From Erodium maritimum (lineage: Eukaryota; Streptophyta; Magnoliopsida; Geraniales; Geraniaceae), in contig OY997591.1 in NCBI GenBank assembly GCA_963921825.1, forward strand, positions 54,475,031 to 54,539,030: a DNA stretch of 64,000 nucleotides, read 5' to 3'. The position numbers and the translations under genes are program-made. The notes below the pieces were generated by a model. The model did not search any database. It saw nothing but the letters and a program-made list of their open reading frames with translations, and was not told where the DNA came from. Shown here piece by piece: positions 11,315-21,784 of the stretch (the stretch's first letter is position 1; every line of letters begins with the position of its first letter).

Positions 11315-12510
11315 TATTTGTAAGAGGAAAAATCAAATAGAAACCACTCCTTAACGTAAAAATCGTGTGAACCAATCCAAGCCATTCATTTTAAGAATGA
11401 ATGGATGAGATGCAATTGAGTTGTTGACTTATTGACTGCAAAAAAAAAACAGTGGTAAGGGCTTTTTAGTAAAACCATCATTTTTTTTATCGATTCACTA
11501 ATTTAATTTTTCCCGCTTCGTTTGAACTCCGATTGGCTTCAAACTTGCGCCATTAGTTTTTTTTCTTCAAGGGCTTTCTATCAAGATCAGTCGTGAATAT
11601 ATTTTGAAGCACGAAAAAAAATATTTCGGGGCTGATTTTTAAAAAAAAAGTTAAGTCTGGGTAATTTTTATCAACACTATACATTGGGTTTATCAACACT
11701 ATACACTGGGTTTATCAACACTATACACTGAGTTTATCAACACTGAACACTAGTTTTATCACCTCATTTTCCGAAATCGAACATGATTTTTATCACATCA
11801 TCACATGTTTTTTTATGAACACTAAGCACTAGTTTTATCAACACTAAACACTATGTTTATCATTAAATTGCATGTGTTTTTATCATCCCATCACATGTTT
11901 TTTTTATCAATACTAAACTCTAGTTTATCACCCTTATTTCGGGACTGATTTAAAAAAAAGTTAAGTCTGAGTAAAAAATTCTAGTTTATCACCATTATTT
12001 TTAATTGAACATGATTTTTATCACCTCATTATCTGTTTTTTATCACCCCAGTACATGTTTTCTGATCAACATTTAACACTAGTTTGATACCCCGATATAA
12101 AAAATTTATTAGTGAAGATTTATCAACACTCAACATTTTTTTTATCACCCCAATATAACTTTTATTTTCGTGCTTCAAAATATATTCATGACTAATATTG
12201 ATTTAAAGCCCTTGGAAAAAGAAAAATATTGGCGCAAGTTTGAAGCTAATCGGAGTTCAAACGAATCGGGAAATATTAAATTAGTGAATTGGTTAAGAAA
12301 AAAATGGACACTTGTCCACATGACACCATGCTATTACAATTATGCCATTGCTTGTGTAAGAAATGATGAAAGTGGCGTGAATTTGGGTGGAATTGGGGTG
12401 ATGATGTGGCATCATGGTGAATGTTAGATCTTAGGTGTGTGTGGTTTGGATTGGTTCACACAATTTTTAGGATAAGAGGAGTTTCTAGCCGATTTCTCCT
12501 CTTATTTGTA
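11315..12510. mobile_element. Mutator-like element with ~320-bp terminal inverted repeats
   Basis: The element at 11323-12502 is bounded by TATTTGTA at 11315-11322 and 12503-12510 (8 bp, or 9 if the adjoining A is counted). The arms 11323 to ~11645 and ~12163-12502 are inverted copies of each other. Shared blocks include AGAGGA(A/G)AAATC, GTGTGAACCAATCC, CGTTTGAACTCCGATT, TTCAAACTTGCGCC and AATATATTTTGAAGCACGAAAA. Long TIRs with an 8-9 bp duplication fit Mutator or foldback types. The centre is a degenerate tandem repeat. There is no transposase, so the element is non-autonomous. Confidence 0.82.
11677..12150. repeat. Degenerate ~24-bp tandem repeat in Mutator-like core
   Basis: Units of the form TTTATCAACACTATACACTGG are repeated with drift. 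First come several near-identical copies, then variants alternating ATCAACACTAAACACTAG with ATCACCCCATCACATG. The array fills the space between the two long TIR arms. Confidence 0.75.
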
Positions 12511-12689
12511 ATACTTTTCTTTTTTTTCTCTTTCTTAGTTTGGGCGGGGTGTAGTGCGAATAAGATTTAAAAAAATTCAATACGAAATGAAAAAAACTTT
12601 GTTAATTAAAAACGAAAAAAAAGATACAACTTAATCGATATGAAGATGAAAAGTACAACACATCACACTAACTCATTGATCCTTCTAAC

Positions 12690-13480
12690 CATTACCGATC
12701 ATAAAGAGTCAATGGGTGGCCAACTCCTCGGCGTCTATGTCCTGAAGCTCTCGGTACTCGCCCATGAGGCTCTCCTACTGATAAGAACTGGTACTTCGTA
12801 CTAGCCAAACTTTTGGCCAACTTCGGATTTTGTGCCAACACAACCTTTCCCTTGCCCTTATTTTGGCCCACTTGGCCTTAGAAGCCTTTTGGCCCTTAGG
12901 GCGTCGACCGCACGCGTACAAGTATGAGAATGCCCTCTTCCTCAATAACAACGACAACAAGAATGTCCATCTTAGATAGTAGAGGTACCATTTGAGATTG
13001 AGGAGTCCCCATTCGAGATGTTCTAGGGGTCCTCCCTTCGCTTTTGCCACATGATAGACCGAAGAAGTCACCGTTAGTTCGCGAGAATTCGTCCACGAAC
13101 TAGTGCTTCCAACATGGTTTCTCTCTCACAATGGTCCACCAGTGCTTACAAAAGAACTCATGCTTGTAATCCCTCTCGACATCAGATATGATATGATCGT
13201 CGGAATAACTACTATGGTAGATGTTTTTGAATTTAGACCAACACCCTTGAAACTTATTTACTTTCCGGTTTGTGACACTTTAGTTTTACTTGTAGTGTTT
13301 GGTGCTGCACTCGGTATCCTTGGTTTCCTTGGTCATGTAAGCGACATCCCTTTTTCACATACTATCAAAAACGATGCTCAGTATGGTCCAATCCAATGAC
13401 GGAGTCCTCGAAGTAATTCAACCACGTACTACGAGGGCTACTCAGCTTGCGTCCATTTTCAGTTGACCCGCAGGCGCCGA
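12690..13480 (-). pseudogene. PIF/Harbinger ORF1 (SANT/Myb-like) remnant
   Basis: Read on the minus strand, scattered frames give the plant Harbinger ORF1 pattern. WLNYFEDSVIG is the first tryptophan helix (about 13420). WSKFKNIYHSS.YSDDHIISD and WWTIVREKPCWKH follow (about 13240-13100), and then a basic RPKGQKASKAKWAK segment (about 12905-12850). ORF1 proteins bind the element ends or carry the nuclease to the nucleus. Several frame changes and stops break it, and no transposase lies beside it. It is alternatively a host trihelix-like gene domesticated and then lost, but the basic tail argues for the transposon. Confidence 0.6.
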
Positions 13481-15639
13481 ATACTAGATGGTTGGGACTG
13501 AGGAGGCGGAACTGGGAGCACCCTCACACATATGATGGGAGGAGGTCAAGTTAGGCTCGATACCAACATATGTGAATTGACCATGGTCGACTCCTCAAAG
13601 GTAGACTACAACATAGAGGCAATGTACATGCACTCCATAAGCTATTCCCCGTCTCGATCATCGGAGTACTGATGCGAGTAAAGCGGCTCAAGAACGTAAT
13701 CCCAAGTGGAAGTACTACTAAACTGGGGAACGTAACCCTAGGTTATGTCGGGGTCGAGTTGTTCACTAGAGAGATTGTTCTGGAGAAGTTTGGAAGGAGA
13801 AGCTGTAGGATTATGTACTACGTTAGCACGACGGAAAACAAAAATATCTAAAACTCTTGTTGGTATAATATTAGTTAGACTAGATCAACATACATCAACT
13901 AAATCTGATTTATGCATATTATAAATGGAGTTTAGCTCAATATAGGCAACTTTGGATCAACTAGTTCGAGACGAGGACCTTTGAAAGTGTAGTCGTAGGC
14001 GTTCACGAGTTCGTCCTCTAACGGTATCACACGAGAAAGCTATATCCACAACTTGACGCGCTTGTAGTCCTTGAACGAAAAAAATCACAATCTCACTCTA
14101 TGGGTGACTGAAATTTCAACTATGAAGCTTGATATTTTCGGCCAACCCTAGCCCTTTAGTTAAAGGTGTTGGCTTTAGTTTAAGGCCAAGTCAAATAGAA
14201 TTAGGAAACCTTAACCTACTCCAAATAGTTTTCCTTGTTCTAGACTTTCTAGCATTTATGGTTTCTCCTTTAATTCTATTTATATAAATTAAGTGGTGAA
14301 AATATATCAAATATATTGGGTTGGATGAAACCCCTATCGGGCTATGATTGTTTGTCCAAGCCCTGTATTATTTATATATTTTTCCCTTTTATTTGTTTAT
14401 TTAATTACTATACTTTATAATAATTGAATACAATATTATTATTGTTCCATGAATATTTTAATTGAATAAAAGTAATAGATTATATCAAACATAATTTCAC
14501 ATCATTTTATGTAATCGAAACCATTTCGTTTACTTCGTTGTGGTCTTTCTCTATGTGTATGACTCTTTATGATTCATATGACGTTGGTAGTGAAATGAAA
14601 CAAAATGTTGCATCCATAAGTCACGAGTTACTCTTAGCAAGGCCCATTACCACCCAAATCATAGAACTAATGACTAATACTTCATAAAGTCCTATTACCT
14701 TAAATAGTCTTATCCTCCTGTCTTTTGTCGATGTCATGACTGAACAAAGGCATAGAATCATCATCCTTTCTAATTCAGTATTTCAAGTTCTCTTGATCGT
14801 GAGTGGGGAATGTAGGTAACAAATCACATGCATGACCATGCTTATATTAAAAACCTCCTACTCATTAAGAGCGGCCTTTTAATGACATCTGACTTGTATA
14901 AGTACAAGTGACAAGTACCTTTGACCATCACCCATATATCTCACATGTATATATCCATACCTGAGTACAACTGTTATAACCATATGTTCAGGAATAACGT
15001 TTAGCTATGTCAAAACATGAATCCACAACATGTAGATCACATGGTGGTGTCATGGTTGTAGAACTAAGAATTATTCAGATAGTTGAGATATACTCATGTC
15101 TCCGTTCTATGGAGTATTCTTAAGGTGGGTCGGCCAATGTCAAACTCTTTGGCATCTGTGATGAGTTCTATTATTAGGGAAATATCACATAATACCTTAT
15201 AGGAAATCATTCATTCACAGTTTCACTAACATTACAACGCAATGATAATAAAACATTTGCCAACTATTATTAACTCAAATGACAAAGTACATGGCGTGAC
15301 TTGCCTTACGACATAAAACCCAAAAGAAGCTGCTGACTACCTCGAGGAATTTGTTGCGTTCTTCGCAGTAGATTCTATTGGTAAGGTCGTAGTGGCTTTT
15401 TCCAAAAAAGTTGCAGCAGTTTGTACCGAAGGTTATGCTCTGCCCGTGTCGGAGAATTGACAGATAAACACACCGAAGAAGCGATTCTGCTACAAAATGT
15501 TGTTGGCAGTAAAACTTTTCAAACAAAGGAAGCTTTGCCACAAAGGAATCAACAACAATGAAGAGGATAATTGTATCAATTATACATACAAATTATCCAA
15601 TGAAAAAAACAATGGGGGTCTTAAAAAGTTTTTCTCTCT
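13481..15639. other. Unassigned AT-rich region
   Basis: About 2.1 kb without domain-bearing frames. A TGTTGGTATAATATTAG block near 13858 and the moderately complex, ORF-free sequence at 14500-15250 recall the LTR of a Copia element, but no matching partner, primer site or target duplication was found. The minus-strand frame at 15275-15541 has no recognisable product. Confidence 0.35.
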
Positions 15640-15834
15640 AGAGCTACAGTTGAGCTACAGTAAAGTTTCTTCTCAGTTTCAAACTGTTTCATCTCGTTTC
15701 AAAGATTCTCATGGGTATCGATTGAATCGAACTTCCTGGTGTAGTGTCCATGGTGATCGCGCACTGATCATCGGACCACCAGTCGTTTATTTTTCTATCC
15801 TCTGATTTGGTTTTTGTTTGCAAAGTGTTGAAGA

Positions 15835-18800
15835 ATGGGCACGTCGTCGGCTTTTGGACCTCCACCGGGCTTTGAGGGTTTGGGACCTGGAACTAGAGAT
15901 AACGAAGTGTTGGGAGGTAGACACAAATCAGTGGTGGCTACCTCTCTTTCTTGTGGGGAAGATCACTCTTCTCACAAGTATGAGGGTTTGGAGGAAGAAC
16001 AATTCAGGCTATTTGTACATAATTTACCTCATGGTACTTCTAAGGTTTGGTTGAGAAACCTTTTTCTTGAGAAACCTTTGAGGCATTGGTGGCTAATCTT
16101 GGTAACTTTGTTTGTGTCCATCCTTCTTCCATCAAGGGGACATCATTTGATGCAACTTACATTCTTATGCATTCACAAGAATATCTCAAAGTTTATAAAG
16201 AGACTGGTTTAGAGTTAGAAGGGGTCAGACACAACATTATGACTTGCTCAGTGGATTTGTCTGTCATCCCTACTATTCCAACACCTTCATTTAGTGTTTT
16301 ATCTACCTCCTCTGATGCTGGAAGCTCTGAACATTCTCCATCAAGTGAGTTTATTGCAACTGTCAGCACTGACTTAGGTGAAACCTCAAAAGGAAATCTT
16401 AATATACAGAGTCAACCATCTTTGGGAGAGAAGAGTCCAATATTCTTGGGAGTTATGGTTGACACAGTACATTTGGCAGAAGGATCTGGTTCTGAGTTGT
16501 TGGAAAATGTGATCATACCATACACCATTGGTAAGGAAAGTCCAGCCTTACAACAGTTAGATTTTCCTGCTCTACGTACACCAGCTGCTGTGGAAGTTGC
16601 TAAGGATACACCAGAGGTTAATCTTTTCCCCCAGTCGTTTAAGGAAGCATTGGTGAACCTAGAGGAGGTGGACAAATCAGTTTCTCTGGATAATCTTCTA
16701 TCAGGTAGGCTTGACACTGTTCCAGGAAGTCTTGGATACAACACAATCCAGCAAACCATAGTTGTTACAGATGGGATGTAAAGACCGGCTAAATTAAAAG
16801 AAGTAAAATATTAATTTTATTTGTCTTGAAACGTCGAGGTTGGAAAAAATGAGTTGAAAATGATAATCATTTGCGAAAGAAAAAAAAAAGATTTGATCTG
16901 GGCTGGACCGGACAGACCCAGCCCATTTTTGACCCGGCCCAGGTTGCTGACTCGGCCCAAGCCCGGGTATTTAAACCCATTTTTTAGGGTTTCAAGGCTC
17001 AGACTTCTCCTTCTCGGCTACAATCCCTCGCCTACTTCTCTCAGTCCCGGTCCCTCCTTCCTCTCTCTTCATCTTGACCCTCTCACCGAAACCCCTCACA
17101 GACGCCGTCGCCGGCCATCCCCGACCCCCATCTCCCTCTCATCCTCGCCATCCGACGCGAGCCCTCACCGACTTCCCTTCTTTCCCTACTCGTCTTCTCA
17201 GATCTGGAGAGTTCACCGACTACGACCGCCGTTGCCGCTGTAGTCCCGAGCTCCTCCTCTCTCTCTCATCTTCTTCGTCTGCTTATTCTCTGTCACGGTC
17301 CATTCACCAGAGTCATCGGGACCCCGCCGTGCACGGCTAGGGCCGAGACGACTCGCCGCCCTTCCCTACGGTGAGCCTTGCACCGTGAAACCTCGGTCGG
17401 TTTTGGTCACCGCCGAGTGTCGGTCTTTTTCTGAAACCAAACCTCGCCTCTTGCTTCTTTTGTTATTTTTTTGTTCGTTCCGAGCTCTTGTTTTGGTTCT
17501 GTGTGAGTCAAAAATCGAAAGAAACAAAAAAGGAAGATTTTGAAACCGAATCAAGTTCATTTCAGAAATTAAAAAGAGGGTTAAAGGGAAAAGAAATGTT
17601 TTTAAAAACGAAATCAGATTTATTTAAAAAAAAGAAAAGAGGTTAAGATTTGATTTAACCTAAAGAACTGAAATTTTGGGCGTGTGGAAACGAATTTGGA
17701 GCAGAGTTGTTAAAGAAAATAATTTTCAGAGGAAAGTAAAATAAAATCTGATTTAAATAAAAAGGAGTTCAAAATCCGGGGTACGGGTTCTGAGTTCGAG
17801 GCTCGGGTGCTCGAACCCGACACGTCGTTTAATCCCGCTTTGGACCCGTTCGAGTTTAAAAGGCAACGTATTGAATTTACCTTAGACCGTACCTGCACTA
17901 ACTGTAAGTTTTAACTGCTAAACCCAGGCTTGGACTTTACCCGAGACTTTGGACTTCGTGGACTTCGCCCGAGAAGACGAAGACCACTCCGAAACCCGTG
18001 TGAAGAACGGAGGGGAGGCTAATCGACTTTACAGCAGAGTATTATTAGAGGAAGACCACAAGGTAGGGAAAGTCTAACTCCTCGAGTATTTCAATACTAG
18101 TATGCCTATTAGGTTAATAAAATCGGAAATGTCCTAGAATTGCATATAGGATGCGAATCACTAGAATAAGTGTCTTTCGATTACTAATAACCGGACGCGT
18201 CTAGCAAGCATGCTTAGGATGAGAATCACTAGCGTAGCTCGCTTTCAATACTTGGGAATTGATTTACTGGTAGAGCGGTCGTGATGAGCCCTCGGATTAG
18301 TTGTGTGTTAGCTTCACATGCTTTGTTTGCTAGTCATTAGGATGATCAAGAGTCTAATGAAACTAGATCGAATGCATGCTTGAATGTCTGAATGTTGAAC
18401 TCGAATGCTTGAATCATTGGTTGATTCACCCGAGTGTGTGCGTCCTGCGGGAGCATTACCTCGGTTCCCGATGATCTATGGTCCTTTGGACCGAGGGACA
18501 ATCCGACATAACACAAGGACTATTGCGGATCGGAGTATGAGATCCGACATGACACAAGAACCCAGTGTTCCGGAGTATGAGGATTGAAGTTGTTAGCGTG
18601 ATATTCACTTGTTCTCATTTTAATGGTTATCAAATACTTGCTGTAATTTCCTTTTGATTTCTCATAATATCGTTATTCTTAAGAATTGAATATTATTTCC
18701 TCTTTGGTATTTTCATAGTATGTTATTGGTTAATGGTATTAACTGCATATTGTGCGACCGTGCTAAAACCCTTTTATTACTAAAATGAGGTTAACCTGTT

Positions 18801-19705
18801 TATGATTTTCCCTACTGAGCGTAAGCTCACCCCTATTTGTATTATCTGTTGTTTATACAGGCGTGATTGATGAGTAGTGGGCTCAAAGCTTGGGAGCTTT
18901 CGGAGAGTCTGGGCTTGTTTAGAGACGTCTTGGTCTTTGTATTGAACCTCTTATTTTATTTGCTTATTCGGAGCTTGACTCTTATTACAGTTTCGGAAAC
19001 CATTTTATCGAGTTAATTGATTGGAATTAAACTTTGAGGCTTACTATTGTTGAAAGGTTGCGTCTTATGTTATTATTTTGTTCTCAACTCAAGTCACGTC
19101 TGGAGTCCGGCCAAAACCGGATTTGGGGCGTGACATGGGACTACCTGGAAATGCAAGTACAAAAGGAGATGTTGTTAATTGGCCACATTAATGAGGAAGG
19201 GACTACTAAACCCTTATTCACTGTTTTGGGGTCCTTACTTCAGACACCAGGTCACACCACACAAGTTTTGGAGGGAATGATTATTTCAAAACCTTCCAAT
19301 TTAAACAAGGGTTTAACCAAGTCTTTTGCTGAAGAAAAGAACAAAAAACAACAAGTCAATAAGGGTGATACTACTGTAGCTTGTAATACCAGGTCAAGAT
19401 CAAAGGTTTCGAAGCCAGTCGTAGCTTCTTCTTCTCATTCCAGTGGTGCAAAAAAAGGGCCAATTTGTTTCAAGAGGGGAGGGGCTGGCACCTGGGATTA
19501 TTGTAAAGCTTTGGGTCTCGAAGCTTTTATTGATGATGATTTAGTAGCTGCACAACTTGATAATTTGGAAAATGAGATAAATCAGACAGTGGATTTAGAA
19601 ACAAACTCAGAAGATGATTACTGTGATCTAGAAGAGCTTGAAGAGGGGGAAGCAGTGGAGAATACCTGCACCTCTTTACCCACCATCAGACTCTCCTCTC
19701 CATGA
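15835..19705 (+). pseudogene. LINE ORF1 protein, interrupted by solo LTR 16777-19135
   Basis: ORF1 of plant L1 elements is an RNA-binding coat protein. It starts MGTSSAFGPPPGFEGLGPG at 15835. LFVHNLPHGTSKVWLRNLFL resembles the first strand and helix of an RRM, after which the frame changes (near 16040-16090). It then runs as a Ser/Pro-rich linker (16086-16776). Beyond the inserted LTR, 19141-19705 continues with a basic patch, KKGPICFKRGGAGTWDYCKA, and an acidic C-terminus (DDYCDLEELEEGEAVE). Its TGA overlaps the ORF2 ATG at 19702 (ATGA), a common LINE coupling. At least two frame changes are seen, one of them across the LTR. I am less sure of the RRM than of the LINE assignment. Confidence 0.75.
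16772..19140 (+). mobile_element. Solo LTR A (Gypsy type), perfect TSD TGGGA
   Basis: The LTR is 16777-19135 (2359 bp), TGTAAAGACC...GGGGCGTGACA, flanked by TGGGA at 16772-16776 and 19136-19140. No internal region remains, the usual result of recombination between two LTRs. Order within it: four GCCCA motifs; TATTTAAA (16968-16975); telobox TTAGGGTTT (16984-16992); CT/GC-rich leader; donor-like CTACG|GTGAG with GT at 17371; a 12-nt block GAAGACCACAAG followed by GTAGGG at 18063; hairpin TGAGCGTAAGCTCA (18816-18829); and acceptor-like TATACAG|G (AG at 18859-18860). It shares this plan, and both ends, with the Gypsy LTRs at 36.8-48.3, 51.3-54.7 and 56.5-61.9 kb. Confidence 0.9.
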
Positions 19706-21784
19706 GAATCATCTCATGGAACATGAGGGGAGCCTCCTCAAGACAAAAGAGGAGAGCTCTTAGGAATGTTTGTGTCAGGAATCAAGTAGTTATGGTACTA
19801 ATACAGGAATCTAAGTTGACATATATACCTGGTTATTTTGTCTCTGAGTGTGGATTCTCAAAGTCCTGGGAAGCTCTATTCATCCCAATTGTGGAACAAA
19901 GATGTCTGTCATGTCCACTCTTCTCTGGTTGACAATCAAGCTATCTATTGGTCTGGCCTTTTTACTTCTAAGGAAGCTATAATCACTGTTATCAATGTCT
20001 ATGCCCCTTGTTCTGTGGCTGGTAGAACCACTTTGTGGGAAGATATTGTCATTAAAGCATCTGTTTATCCAAGCCCCTTGGTGATAGCTGGGGAGTTTAA
20101 TGCAATTTTGGACCCATCTGAAAAAACTGGCCCCAATTTCTTCTCCACTAGTATCAGAAAGTTTTAGAACTTTATGGACAATCTTGGCCTTATTGATTTG
20201 CATCTCTGTGGGGGGTAAGTATACTTGGTTTGGTCCCAACTCTAGAACCTCAAGACTGGACAGGTTTTTAATTTCACCATAACTGCTTACTATGTGCACT
20301 AATCTCTCTCAAGATGGTCTGCCTAGGACAATATCTGATCACAAGCCCATTATGTTGAGCAATCCTAGGGTGGATTGGGGGCCAAGACCCTTCAAATTCA
20401 TAAATTCCTGGACATCTCATCCCTAGTTTTACAGTCAATCAAAGCTTTTTTGGAATTCATTGGTAGTTCATGGCTCTCCAACATACAAACTCTGGTTCAA
20501 ATTAAAGTCACTAAAAGCTTTTTACAGGCAGTGGAATACAGAAGTATTTGGGTGGATTGATAATGACATTGAAGCTCTCTCTCTGGAGATCTCGGTTTTA
20601 GACATCATTATTGATGATAGATGCCTTGCTCCCCAAGAAATCTCTCACAGAGGCCTACTCAAAGCAAAACTAGTTCAGAAACTTAAACTCCAAGCAAAAA
20701 ATGTGGAGCCAGAAAGCTAGACAGCAATGGTCTAAGGAAGGAGACAGATGTACAAAGTTTTTTCACCTCATAGCCAATTATAATGGGGCTAGGAAAAGAT
20801 CTCTCAGATAGTGTTGAATGGGATCGCTTATACTTCTCCAGTACAAATTAAATGCTTGGCCAAGGAACATTTTCAAGAGAGATTTTTGGAGACAAATTCT
20901 GTGTGTATTGATCTCTCTTCTTTACCTTTCAATTCCCTCTCATTCCTTCAAGCTCAGGGTTTGGAGATTGCTTTTAGTGAGGCTGAAATTTGGGTTGTTA
21001 TAAAAGCCTGCAATGGGAACAAAGCTCCTGATCCTGATGGATATACAATGAGGTTCCATCAGAAGTGTTGGCTTTTCACAGAGCCTGAGATCATGGCATG
21101 TTCGGAACATTTCTTCTTGGGGGGATCTCTTGGCAAAGGTTTAAATTCTTCTTTCATCATATGATACCCAAATCTGAGTCCCCTCAAAATTTTGATGAAT
21201 TTAGGCCTATAAGCCTCATTAGTAGTGTTTATAAAATCATCTCAAAGCTGCTGGCATTGAGATTAAAAGCCGTGATGAATCACTTGGTTAATGATGTTCA
21301 ATCTGGTTTCATTTCTGGGAGACAAATACTTGATGGGATCCTCATAGCCTATGAACTCCTCCATTCCATTAAAAGATCTAGCCAAGAGGTCATCATCTTC
21401 AAAATAGATTTTGAAAAAGCTTATGACCATATTAATTGGGGGGCACTTCTGAATATTCTAAGGTTTATGGGATTTGGCAAACTCTGGATCTCTTGGATGT
21501 CTATGTGTATGCAAGCATGGTCTTCTGTACTGATAAATGGGTCTCCAACTGAAGATTTCCCACTCTTGAGAGGACTCAGACAAGGGTGCTCATTATCTCC
21601 TCTTATATTTGCTTTACTAGCTGAAAGCTTTCATCAATTAATGGTTAAAGGGATCCAGAATAATTTGTTTGCTGGAATCAAGTGTAACAACCAGGGCCCT
21701 GAGATATCTCATCTCCAGTTTGCAGATGATAAACTTATTTTTATTGAGGCATTTATTCAACAAGCAATCAATCTAGAACATAAC
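19702..21784 (+). pseudogene. LINE ORF2: APE endonuclease and reverse transcriptase, 3' truncated
   Basis: The endonuclease begins MRIISWNMRGASSRQKRRAL. It continues with IQESK, INVYAPCSVAGRTTLW, VIAGEFNAILDPSEKTG (Glu where most have GDFN), KYTWFGPNSRTSRLDRFL and SDHKPIML. The RT shows FRPISLISSVYKIISKLLA, SGFISGRQILDG, IIFKIDFEKAYDHINW, LRGLRQGCSLSPLIFALL and the active-site LQFADDKLIF at about 21715-21745. The segments lie in three frames with about five shifts and several stops, so no full protein can be made. About 40 residues after FADD the sequence passes into Copia DNA, so the thumb, any RNase H and the 3' end are absent. Confidence 0.88.

Larger units (their letters stand above)
15640..21784 (+). 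mobile_element. L1-type LINE, split by a solo LTR and cut at its 3' end
   Basis: This non-LTR retrotransposon has a plant L1 layout: 5' leader, ORF1, ORF2 with an APE endonuclease then reverse transcriptase. A 2.36-kb solo LTR sits in ORF1, flanked by TGGGA. The 3' part (end of RT, any RNase H, UTR, A-tail) is missing where a minus-strand Copia fragment begins at about 21785. The 5' boundary is approximate. It is an old copy with several shifts, older than the solo LTR. Confidence 0.85.

Noticed and set aside
12170-12427. 85-codon frame ending near the right arm of the Mutator-like element
   Set aside because: Its first two thirds lie in the TIR arm and are matched by non-coding left-arm sequence, so it is chance.
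13858-15290. Candidate Copia LTR
   Set aside because: A TGTTGGTA start and ORF-free text are suggestive, but no second copy, primer site, CA end or duplication could be found.
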